Source: CAIWHR01 sp035541655 (GTDB lineage: Bacteria; Pseudomonadota; Gammaproteobacteria; Burkholderiales; Casimicrobiaceae). Taken from it: 64,000 nt of DNA. A model generated the notes under the pieces. The model was not told the DNA's origin. It saw only the letters and a program-made list of their open reading frames with translations, and did not search any database. Position 1 is the stretch's first letter. Each line of letters starts with the position of its first letter. The translations under genes were made by a program, and so were the position numbers. Below, piece after piece: positions 54,017 to 61,192 of this stretch. The stretch is taken from assembly GCA_035541655.1 (NCBI GenBank), contig DATKMY010000080.1, positions 7,264 through 71,263 on the forward strand, written 5' to 3'.

Positions 54017-54792
54017 TGTGGCGTGCGCTGGCGGTCTTCGTCGCGTGCTTCGCGGGCGGCGCGCCGGCGCAGGAGCGCCTGCTGCCTTTGTCGGAGCTCC
54101 GCTCCGGCGTGACGTTTGCCGGTGCCAACGTGCGCGCCATGCAGGCCGACGACCTCGCGAACCCCGGGATGCTCTGGGTGGAGCGCGGCGAGACGCTCTG
54201 GAATAGGTCTGCCGCGAGCTCCGGCAAGGCTTGCGCGTCGTGTCACGGCGCGGCGCAAACGTCGATGCGCGGCGTGGCCGCGCACTATCCGAAGTACGTT
54301 GGCGACGCGAGCGCAGTGCTCGACCTCGAGGCGCGGATCAACGATTGCCGTACGCGCCGCCAGCAGGTGCCCGCGCTCGCGCGCGAGTCCGAAGACCTCC
54401 TCGCGCTCAGCGCGTTCGTCGCGTACCAATCGCGCGGGGCGCCGCTCGCCGTGAGCGTCGACGGCGCGGCGCGGGCCGCGTTCGACCGCGGGCGCGAGTT
54501 CTACTTCCAGCGCCACGGCCAGATGAACATCGCGTGCACGCAATGCCACGATCAGAACTGGGGGAAGCGGCTTCTCGCCGAGACGATCAGCCAGGGGAAT
54601 CCGACGGCGTTCCCCGGTTATCGCCTCGAATGGCAAAGTCTGGGATCGTTGCAGCGGCGTCTGCGCGCGTGCCTGTTCGGAATCCGCGCGGAAATGCCCG
54701 CGCCGGGCGCGCCGGAGCTCACGGACCTCGAGCTCTATCTCGCGTGGCGCGCGCAGGGGCTTCCGCTCGAAGCGCCGGGGGTGCGCCGCTAG
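54016..54792 (+). CDS. soxA: SoxA diheme cytochrome c (L-cysteine S-thiosulfotransferase)
   Basis: A 258-residue exported cytochrome (signal 1-18, ending APA). It has two heme sites, CASCH (Cys73-His77) and CTQCH (Cys174-His178), and the cysteine axial ligands expected for SoxA: Cys111 in RINDCRTRR and Cys219 in RRLRACLFGIRAE. SoxXA conjugates thiosulfate to SoxY. No soxB, soxC or soxD follows: the next gene is copC after 144 bases. Confidence 0.93.
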   Translation: MWRALAVFVACFAGGAPAQERLLPLSELRSGVTFAGANVRAMQADDLANPGMLWVERGETLWNRSAASSGKACASCHGAAQTSMRGVAAHYPKYVGDASAVLDLEARINDCRTRRQQVPALARESEDLLALSAFVAYQSRGAPLAVSVDGAARAAFDRGREFYFQRHGQMNIACTQCHDQNWGKRLLAETISQGNPTAFPGYRLEWQSLGSLQRRLRACLFGIRAEMPAPGAPELTDLELYLAWRAQGLPLEAPGVRR

Positions 54793-54936
54793 ATGCCGCT
54801 CATAGCCGGGGCGGCGAGCTGCAGATACCTCCGGGCTTCACGCGAACCGGGACGCTCCTCGAAACGGCCGCCATTGCCGCGACCTGCGATCGCGAGTGCA
54901 GGCTGCCGGAGCACTGCGATGCGGTAGACTGGCGCG

Positions 54937-55332
54937 ATGCCCCTGCGCTCCGACAACCCGCGATCGCGGAAGGCCCTGCTGGCGACGCTGGCGATCGCGG
55001 TGCTGGCCGCGACCCTCGCGGCGGATGCGCGCGCGCATGCCTATCTCGACCGGGCGCAGCCGGTCGCCGGCAGCGTCGTTCGTGAGTCGCCGCGCGAGCT
55101 GACGCTGTGGTTCACCCAGCGCGTCGAGCCCGCGTTCAGCGAGGTGCGCGTGCTCGACGCCGCGGGAAAGCAGGTGAGCGCGGGCGCCCTTCGCTTCGAC
55201 CCCGCCAACGGCAAGGTGCTTCGCGTCTCGCTGCCGGTCCTCGGCGCCGGGACTTACCACGTGAAGTGGCGGATCCTGGCGGTCGACACGCACGTCAGCG
55301 AGGGCGAATTCACTTTCGATGTCGCGCCGTAG
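54937..55332 (+). CDS. copC: CopC-type periplasmic copper-binding protein
   Basis: A 131-residue exported protein. The signal peptide ends at ARA, leaving His34 as the first residue (HAYLDRAQPVAGS), which with Asp117 and His119 in AVDTHVSEGEF forms the Cu(II) site of CopC. No Met-rich Cu(I) loop is visible, so it is a Cu(II)-only member. It is followed by copD after 33 bases. Confidence 0.9.
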   Translation: MPLRSDNPRSRKALLATLAIAVLAATLAADARAHAYLDRAQPVAGSVVRESPRELTLWFTQRVEPAFSEVRVLDAAGKQVSAGALRFDPANGKVLRVSLPVLGAGTYHVKWRILAVDTHVSEGEFTFDVAP

Positions 55333-55365
55333 GCGGGCCTGCGCCCGCGCCCCGCGAGCGCCGCG

Positions 55366-57342
55366 ATGAGCACGCTGTTCGTCGCCGCAAGGGCGATCCA
55401 CTACGCGTCGGCGCTCGTGCCCTTCGGCGAACTCGTGTTCGCAATTGCAGTCGGGGCTCGGCCATGGCGCGCATCCGGGCGGAGCGATGCTCCCGATTCG
55501 GCGCGCATTTTTCGCGTGATGGTCTGGGCGATCGTCGCGGGCGCGGCGTCGGGGACGCTGTGGTTCGTGCTGGAGGCCGCGGCGATGAGCGGGATGCCGC
55601 TCGCCTCGGCATCGAAACGCGCCACGCTCGCCATTGTTCTGTGCGACACCGCGTTCGGGCAGGTCTGGGCGTTGCGCGCGGGCCTTCTGGCCGTGCTCGG
55701 CGCGATCGCCATCGCGTTCCGGGGATCGAGGCCTACCGCTCGCGCGGCGTTCTACGCTGTCGGCGCGATCGTTGCCTCCACGTACCTCGGCGCGCTCGCA
55801 TGGGCGGGACACGCTGCCGCCGGACAGGGCGGCGAAGACGGCGTCGAGATCTACGCCGATGTCGTGCATCTGCTCGCCGCAGGCGCATGGCTCGGTGGGC
55901 TGCCCGCACTCGTCGCCGCTCTCGACACGAATCGCGGCGACGAGATCGCCGCACGCGCAGCGGGCCGCTTCTCGGCGATCGGCCTCGCGGCCGTAACCGC
56001 ACTCGTTGCGAGCGGTCTCGTCAATGCCTGGTACCAGGTGGGCGACGGTCCGGCGCTGCTCGGGACGCCGTACGGGCGGCTGCTGCTCGTCAAGCTGATG
56101 CTCTTCGCCGCGATGATCGCCGTCGCGGTGGTCAACCGCGGAACTCTCGCTCCGCGTGTCGTCGCCGGCGATCGCGGCGCGCGGAGCGTGCTCCGCCGCA
56201 ACGCGCTCGCCGAGATCGCTCTGGGACTCGGTGTCGTCGCGATCGTCGGCCGGCTCGGCATCACGGTTCCGGGGGCCCATCAGCCGGTGCACTGGCCGTT
56301 CGCGCACACGCTTTCCCTGCTCCCGGTCGAGCAGTCCGCGTGGACGCAGCTCGTCGTTGCCGCGGCGGCGATGATCGCGTTCGGCTGCGCGATCTTCCTG
56401 TTGGCAGGCCTTCTGCGCCGACCTGCGCGGCCAAGCTTCGGCGCGCTTGCGGCGATCGCGATCACCGGCGTGCTCGTCGCGTGGCTGCTCGTCGTGCCCG
56501 CGCATCCCACGACCTACGCATCGTCGCCGGTCGGTTACACGACGAAGGTCGTCGCAGCCGGCGCGGCGCTCTACGACACGGGCTGCGCTTCGTGTCACGG
56601 CAGCGACGGCCGCGGCGAATCGCCGACCTCCGCTTTGTCGGCGACTCGGGTGAAGGATCTCGCCGAGCAGCTCCGGCAGCGGAAGGGTGGCGATCTGTTC
56701 TGGTCGATCGCGCACGGGATTCCCGGAACGGCCATGCCCGAATTCGGATCGAGGTTCTCGGACGTCGAGATCTGGAGCCTGATCCAGTTTCTCGATGCGC
56801 AATCGGCCGCGCGCAACGCGGCCGCGATGACCGAGCGCGTGAAACCGCTGCTTCCGATTCCCGCGCCGGACTTTACGTACGAAGTCGCGGGCAGCCCGCA
56901 GCAAACGCTCGCAGGTTCGCAGGACAAGCGCGTCACCCTGCTCGTGCTCTATGCGCTGCCGGATTCACTGCCACGGCTCGCCGACATTGCGGCGAACCTG
57001 ACCGCCTACGCGAAAGCCGGCGCCCGCGTCATCGCCGTGCCACTCGAAGGTGCACCGACAACGGACCCTCTGCGCCGGGTGACAGGCATCGAGGCGATCG
57101 TCGCTTCCGCAACCGCCGACGTCGGCCAAGCGTACCGTCTCTTCGCGCGACCCGCTGGCGTTGGCGACCGCGCGACGCCAGCGCACCTCGAATACCTGAT
57201 CGATCGGCAGGGGCAGCTAAGAGTGCGCTGGATCGGTGTCCCCGCCAGCGCGAGCGAGCGCGCCGCGGCGACGCTGCGTGAGATCGACGCGCTGTTCCGC
57301 GAACCCCCGCGACCCGTACCCCAGTGGGGCCATCGCCACTGA
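55366..57342 (+). CDS. copD: CopD membrane protein fused to cytochrome c and redoxin-like domains
   Basis: A 658-residue fusion. Residues about 1-380 form a CopD-type membrane domain with about nine helices and conserved His residues (RAIHYASALVPFGE, DVVHLLAAGAWLGGLPAL). A c-type heme domain follows, with CASCH near 408-412 and a Met ligand in GTAMPEFGSRF. The C-terminal about 140 residues look thioredoxin-like (PAPDFTYEVAGSPQQTL, TLLVLYALPDSLPRL, HLEYLIDRQGQLRVRWIG) but lack the CxxC. It sits after copC and may tie copper uptake or delivery to periplasmic electron transfer. Confidence 0.82.
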   Translation: MSTLFVAARAIHYASALVPFGELVFAIAVGARPWRASGRSDAPDSARIFRVMVWAIVAGAASGTLWFVLEAAAMSGMPLASASKRATLAIVLCDTAFGQVWALRAGLLAVLGAIAIAFRGSRPTARAAFYAVGAIVASTYLGALAWAGHAAAGQGGEDGVEIYADVVHLLAAGAWLGGLPALVAALDTNRGDEIAARAAGRFSAIGLAAVTALVASGLVNAWYQVGDGPALLGTPYGRLLLVKLMLFAAMIAVAVVNRGTLAPRVVAGDRGARSVLRRNALAEIALGLGVVAIVGRLGITVPGAHQPVHWPFAHTLSLLPVEQSAWTQLVVAAAAMIAFGCAIFLLAGLLRRPARPSFGALAAIAITGVLVAWLLVVPAHPTTYASSPVGYTTKVVAAGAALYDTGCASCHGSDGRGESPTSALSATRVKDLAEQLRQRKGGDLFWSIAHGIPGTAMPEFGSRFSDVEIWSLIQFLDAQSAARNAAAMTERVKPLLPIPAPDFTYEVAGSPQQTLAGSQDKRVTLLVLYALPDSLPRLADIAANLTAYAKAGARVIAVPLEGAPTTDPLRRVTGIEAIVASATADVGQAYRLFARPAGVGDRATPAHLEYLIDRQGQLRVRWIGVPASASERAAATLREIDALFREPPRPVPQWGHRH

Positions 57343-57431
57343 TCCGCTCGGTCGCGCGCGCGGCATCCCGCGGGCGGCGACTTCGGGTAGCATAGCCGGC
57401 GCATCCATCGGGTTGGCGCGCGGTCCGGGCA

Positions 57432-57461
57432 GAGGTCGCTCGCGCGACGGCTCGCTTTTTT
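57432..57461 (+). terminator. Candidate terminator after copD
   Basis: Stem GAG-GTCGC (57432-57439) with GCGAC-GG-CTC (57444-57453), loop TCGC and a 2-base bulge, then GC and six Ts (57456-57461). It lies 90 bases after copD and would end the ior-sox-cop transcript. Confidence 0.45.
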
Positions 57462-57505
57462 GAGGCCGGTCAGCGGTCGCCGAACCCGCGGCGTGTCCCG
57501 CTCGA

Positions 57506-58660
57506 ATGCTCGCGATGGGAATTTCCGTCCTGCTCGTTGCCACGGCCACCCGCGGGTTCGGCACTGCGCGGATGCCGCGCGCATTCGCGCGTGCCGGCTT
57601 CGACGTCACGCTGCTCGCGCCGAAGGGATCGCTTGCGGAGAAGAGCCGGTTCGTCCGCAGGATCGGTCAGCTTCCCGACAACGCCACGCCGAAAGACTGG
57701 ATCTACGCGTTGGCAGCGACGGTGAAGGCCACCGTCCCGCGCGTCGTGATTCCCTGCGACGACATGTCGTTGCGCCTTCTCGACCTTCTCGTGCAATCGC
57801 CGCCCGAGGATATGGCGTCGGAGATTCGGCTGCAGCTCGCTGCGCTGATTCGCGAGTCGCTGGGCGACCCGAAGTACTATGGGACGAGCATCGAGACGAC
57901 GCTGTTGCCGCGCGCTGCGCAGGCGCTCGGCGTTCGCGTGCCCGAGCACGCGGTCGTCGCCGACTTCGCGGCGGCGGACGCCTTCGCGGCAGCGCATGGC
58001 TATGCTGTCGTGCTCAAGCGCAACTACAGCACCGCCGGCGAAGGGGTGGCGATCGTCGGCGACCGCGATGCGCTGCAGCGCGCGTTCGCCGACCTCGCAA
58101 CTGCAGGCGCAGCGCTCGATCGCCCCGGAGCGAGCGCGTGGCTCGTCCAGCGGCAAGTTCGCGGCCGCATCTGCTACGAAAACGTCGCCGCGTGGCAGGG
58201 AAGGCGGCTCGCGGGATTCGCGGTCGATCGGCTCGTTGCGCATGGCGACGTCAAGAGCCCCGCGGCGGTCATTCGCTGGTTTCATTCGCCCGATCTTCGC
58301 GATATCTCCGAGCGGCTCGTCACCGGCTTCGGAATGAGCGGCTTGTTCGCGACGGAATGCGTGATCGACGAGCGCACCGGACACGCGAATCTGATCGAGA
58401 TCAACCGCCGGCTCACTCCCGGCATGCATATCGGGCAGCGGATCAATGTCGATCTCAGCGCTGCGCTCCATGCGGCGCTGACCGGCACGCCCTCGCCATC
58501 GCGCACCGATCCCGCTCCCGGTGAGGAAGGGATCGGCGTGCACTTCCCCCAGGAATGGTTGCGCGACCCCGAAAGCTCCTTCCTCCGCGACTACCCGGTC
58601 GACGTTCCGTGGGACGATCCCGAGCTGTTCGAGGCGATGGTAGCGATGCGCAATCAATGA
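57506..58660 (+). CDS. ATP-grasp family protein
   Basis: A 384-residue protein (start ATG 57506 or 57515). It has an N-terminal domain starting ISVLLVATATRGFGTARMPR and an ATP-grasp core: VVLKRNYSTAGEGVAIV, the acidic ECVIDERTGHANLIEINRRL with the metal-binding Glu/Asn, and TPGMHIGQRI. No substrate is evident; relatives include carbamoyl-phosphate-synthase-like and unassigned carboxylate-amine ligases. A terminator candidate separates it from copD. The next gene encodes a DUF5996 protein. Confidence 0.8.
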   Translation: MLAMGISVLLVATATRGFGTARMPRAFARAGFDVTLLAPKGSLAEKSRFVRRIGQLPDNATPKDWIYALAATVKATVPRVVIPCDDMSLRLLDLLVQSPPEDMASEIRLQLAALIRESLGDPKYYGTSIETTLLPRAAQALGVRVPEHAVVADFAAADAFAAAHGYAVVLKRNYSTAGEGVAIVGDRDALQRAFADLATAGAALDRPGASAWLVQRQVRGRICYENVAAWQGRRLAGFAVDRLVAHGDVKSPAAVIRWFHSPDLRDISERLVTGFGMSGLFATECVIDERTGHANLIEINRRLTPGMHIGQRINVDLSAALHAALTGTPSPSRTDPAPGEEGIGVHFPQEWLRDPESSFLRDYPVDVPWDDPELFEAMVAMRNQ

Positions 58661-58715
58661 TCATCGGCAATCCCGGACACGGGCGCTTCGGCGCGAACGG
58701 CTGAACGCGATCGAC

Positions 58716-58820
58716 ATGGCTCCCGAGACGATCTCGCCGCGCGCGCTGGCGATGAACATCCGTGCCGAAGTCGCGCGGCGGGGACCCAACGTCGAAGCCG
58801 CGGGCATCCCCCAGGAGTAG
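58716..58820 (+). CDS. Possible 34-codon ORF or gene fragment
   Basis: Between the ATP-grasp and DUF5996 genes, ATG 58716 begins MAPETISPRALAMNIRAEVA and ends with TAG at 58818-58820, two bases before the DUF5996 GTG. The reading frame is open further upstream through RRERLNAID. It looks like a natural protein end rather than random GC-rich noise, so it may be a relic or a coupled short peptide. I cannot assign it. Confidence 0.2.
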   Translation: MAPETISPRALAMNIRAEVARRGPNVEAAGIPQE

Positions 58821-58822
58821 CG

Positions 58823-59761
58823 GTGCGGCAATCGACCACCGAAGCGTGGCCGAGCCTGCCGCTCGTGGCGTGGAGCGACACGTACGCGACGCTGCACCGC
58901 TGGCTGCAGATCGTCGGCAAGGTGCGGCTCGCGCAAAGCGCGTGGGTCAACCACTCGTGGCACGTCACGCTCTACGTCACGCCGCTCGGGCTCACGACGG
59001 GGCCGATCCCCTACCGGCACCGGACCTTTCAGATCGATGTCGACTTCGTGGAGCATCGGCTCGTCGTTCGCGACAGCGATGGCCGCACCGGCGGCTTCGC
59101 CCTCGAGCCGCGGTCGGTCGCGTGGTTCTATGCGCGGTTGATGGCGGAGCTCGCAGCGCTGGATCTTCCGCTCCGCATTCATCCGCGGCCCAACGAGGTT
59201 CCCGATCCGGTGCGCTTCGATCGTGACGAGGTGCATTGTGCGTACGATCCGATCTACGCGAACCGCTTCTGGCGCGTCCTCGTGCAGGTCGACCGCGTCT
59301 TCAAGGACTTCCGCGCTCGCTTCATCGGCAAGTGCAGTGCGGTGCACCTCTTCTGGGGTGCGCTGGACGTCGCGGTGACGCGTTTTTCCGGCCGCCGCGC
59401 GCCGCAGCATCCGGGCGGAATTCCCAACCTGCCGGACTGGGTGACGCGCGAAGCGTATTCGCACGAAGTGGCGAGCTGCGGCTTCTGGCCCGGCGGGGGT
59501 AGCGTCGACTATCCCGCCTTTTACGCATACGCCTACCCGGAGCCGCCGGGATTCGCGACGGCGCCGGTGAAGCCCGCCGAAGCGTTCTACAGCGCGGACC
59601 TTCACGAATTCATTCTTCCCTACGACACGGTCCGCACGTCAGCGACGCCCGACGGGATGCTCATCGATTTTCTGCAGACGACCTACGAGGCGGCGGCGAA
59701 CCTCGGCGAATGGGATCGCGCCGCGCTGGAGCGCACGGAAGCCCCTGGGCCGCCCGGCTAA
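58823..59761 (+). CDS. DUF5996 family protein
   Basis: A 312-residue protein starting at GTG 58823. It has the DUF5996 pattern: WSDTYATLHRWLQIVGKVRL, VNHSWHVTLYVTPLGLTTG, LVQVDRVFKDFRARFIGK and HLFWGALDVAVTRFSGRRAP. The function of this family is unknown. It carries many Trp, Tyr and His residues, no membrane segment and no signal peptide. It follows the ATP-grasp gene, perhaps as one transcript. Confidence 0.8.
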   Translation: MRQSTTEAWPSLPLVAWSDTYATLHRWLQIVGKVRLAQSAWVNHSWHVTLYVTPLGLTTGPIPYRHRTFQIDVDFVEHRLVVRDSDGRTGGFALEPRSVAWFYARLMAELAALDLPLRIHPRPNEVPDPVRFDRDEVHCAYDPIYANRFWRVLVQVDRVFKDFRARFIGKCSAVHLFWGALDVAVTRFSGRRAPQHPGGIPNLPDWVTREAYSHEVASCGFWPGGGSVDYPAFYAYAYPEPPGFATAPVKPAEAFYSADLHEFILPYDTVRTSATPDGMLIDFLQTTYEAAANLGEWDRAALERTEAPGPPG

Positions 59762-59951
59762 GCGCTGCCACCCTCGCGCCTGCAGCGCGAGTATCGACAG
59801 CCTGCAGGCAGCTTCTAGCACCTGGAAGATCACGGCCCCGACCGAACGACCGCCGCGACATCCGGCTGCTCTCGACCGACGCGTCAGCCCAACGGCGATG
59901 GTTCGCCAAGCTTACTTGTGTGCGCCGAACAGTAGTGCACATCACGAGATA

Positions 59952-59987
59952 TAACAATTTGATTTTGTTGGCGAAATTTACATTCGC
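59952..59987. promoter_or_regulatory. IHF-like site and paired inverted repeats upstream of the PEP-CTERM gene
   Basis: In an AT-rich patch, the minus strand reads AATCAAATTGTTA (59964-59952), a full match to the IHF consensus WATCAA-N4-TTR. Two short inverted repeats overlap or adjoin it: AACAA-N7-TTGTT (59953-59969) and GCGAA-N7-TTCGC (59971-59987). They lie 85-120 bases upstream of the predicted sigma-54 start, where IHF and an activator would be expected. The rest of 59762-60096 apart from the promoter shows nothing recognised. Confidence 0.45.
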
Positions 59988-60046
59988 GCGCCCATCCTCT
60001 TTCCGGATGACTGGTAAGTACTTCAAAAACAGACAGTTTGCTCGAT

Positions 60047-60062
60047 TGGCTCGGTGCTTGCT
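60047..60062 (+). promoter_or_regulatory. Candidate sigma-54 promoter of the PEP-CTERM gene
   Basis: TGGCTCGGTGCTTGCT matches TGGCACG-N4-TTGCW at 10 of 11 positions, with GG (60048-49) and GC (60060-61) correctly spaced. Transcription would start near 60073, about 25 bases before the ATG at 60097. Sigma-54 with PrsK/PrsR-type regulators is known to accompany exosortase/PEP-CTERM systems. Confidence 0.6.
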
Positions 60063-60096
60063 CCGGAATGGCCACCGCAAACTTGATGGAACCAAG

Positions 60097-60951
60097 ATGA
60101 AGCCAAGCAGGTTGATCGCACGCATATTTATGTCAGCAGTCGCATGGGCGAGCGCGGCACCAGCGTCGGCCGCTCTGGTGACGTTCGACTTCAACTCCAT
60201 CCCGCTGACGGGCAATGGTTCGCACACCAGCAGCACTACACTCGACGGGCTCAATCGAGCCGCCGACTCGTATTTGATCCAAAACTATATGAACGCCACG
60301 CTTGCCGCGGCGTCGATCGCGTCGACGGCGACGGTGACGGGGGCGTTGGCGACGCTCAACTACACTGCCGACGGCTACGGCTACGGGCCGACGCTTGGAA
60401 CTTCTGACGGTGCCACGAGCTACTCGGATTCAACGCAGCCGAGCCTTGCGACGCCGGACAAGTTCATCATGAACGACAACTTCCCGATTTTCGGCACCAA
60501 GTCAGATGCGATTCAGATCGTTTTGACCAACGTCGCCCTTGGGACGGTATCGTTCGACTGGGAAATATTTCCCGACGCTACGTGCAGTTCGGGCTCCTGT
60601 GCGACGCACCCGTCGGATGCGAACTTTCCCGATCTCGACTTCTGGGTGGACGGAGTCCACGAGGGTGCGACGCCGACGTTCTCTGCCTCGATGATCCCCG
60701 GGCATTCGCCGCAGGGCATAGGAACCGCTAGTTTCACGCTGAATCTCGCCGCCGGCACGCACACGCTGAGATTCGAGGATTGGCCGCCGGAGATCGGGAT
60801 CGACAACCTCAGGATCGACACCTGCGGGAGCGGTTGCGTTCGAACAAACACCGTCCCCGAGCCCTCGCCGCTGTCTCTGGCAGGGATCGCGATCGTATTG
60901 CTTGCACTCTTCGAACTGAAAGCGTCGCGCGGCCGTTCGGCAATTGGTTGA
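60097..60951 (+). CDS. PEP-CTERM sorting domain protein
   Basis: A 284-residue surface protein from ATG 60097. A signal peptide covers about 1-28 (FMSAVAWASAAPASA). The body is Ser/Thr/Gly/Asp-rich beta sequence with four cysteines (for example CSSGSCATH, DTCGSGCVR). The end has the sorting signal: VPEPSPLSL at about 253, a hydrophobic helix (AGIAIVLLALFEL) and a basic tail (KASRGRS). Such proteins are cleaved by exosortase and exported with exopolysaccharide. No exosortase gene is in the window. Confidence 0.9.
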   Translation: MKPSRLIARIFMSAVAWASAAPASAALVTFDFNSIPLTGNGSHTSSTTLDGLNRAADSYLIQNYMNATLAAASIASTATVTGALATLNYTADGYGYGPTLGTSDGATSYSDSTQPSLATPDKFIMNDNFPIFGTKSDAIQIVLTNVALGTVSFDWEIFPDATCSSGSCATHPSDANFPDLDFWVDGVHEGATPTFSASMIPGHSPQGIGTASFTLNLAAGTHTLRFEDWPPEIGIDNLRIDTCGSGCVRTNTVPEPSPLSLAGIAIVLLALFELKASRGRSAIG

Positions 60952-61031
60952 CTGAGGGAAGACGCTGCCCAAGCCTTGGCGGAACGCGGCGAGGCGACGT
61001 GCCCGAACGGCTGCCGATCAAGACCTGAGAA

Positions 61032-61079
61032 GGCCGCTCACCGGCACTTCAGAAATCTCGCCGCGCGTCGCGAGCGGCC
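61032..61079. repeat. Inverted repeat between the PEP-CTERM gene and cls
   Basis: GGCCGCTC (61032-61039) and GAGCGGCC (61072-61079), 8-base arms with a 32-base loop. No T-tract follows. It may be a weak transcript end for the PEP-CTERM gene or part of the cls leader. Confidence 0.3.
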
Positions 61080-61192
61080 CGACTGCCACTGATCTGTCTG
61101 GGCAGTTCCGGACGCGGGCTACTCGAGAGCGCCCCCGGCGGTTTCTTGGCGATAATCCGTGATCGTCGGTCCGCCACCGCTCGAGTACCCCC

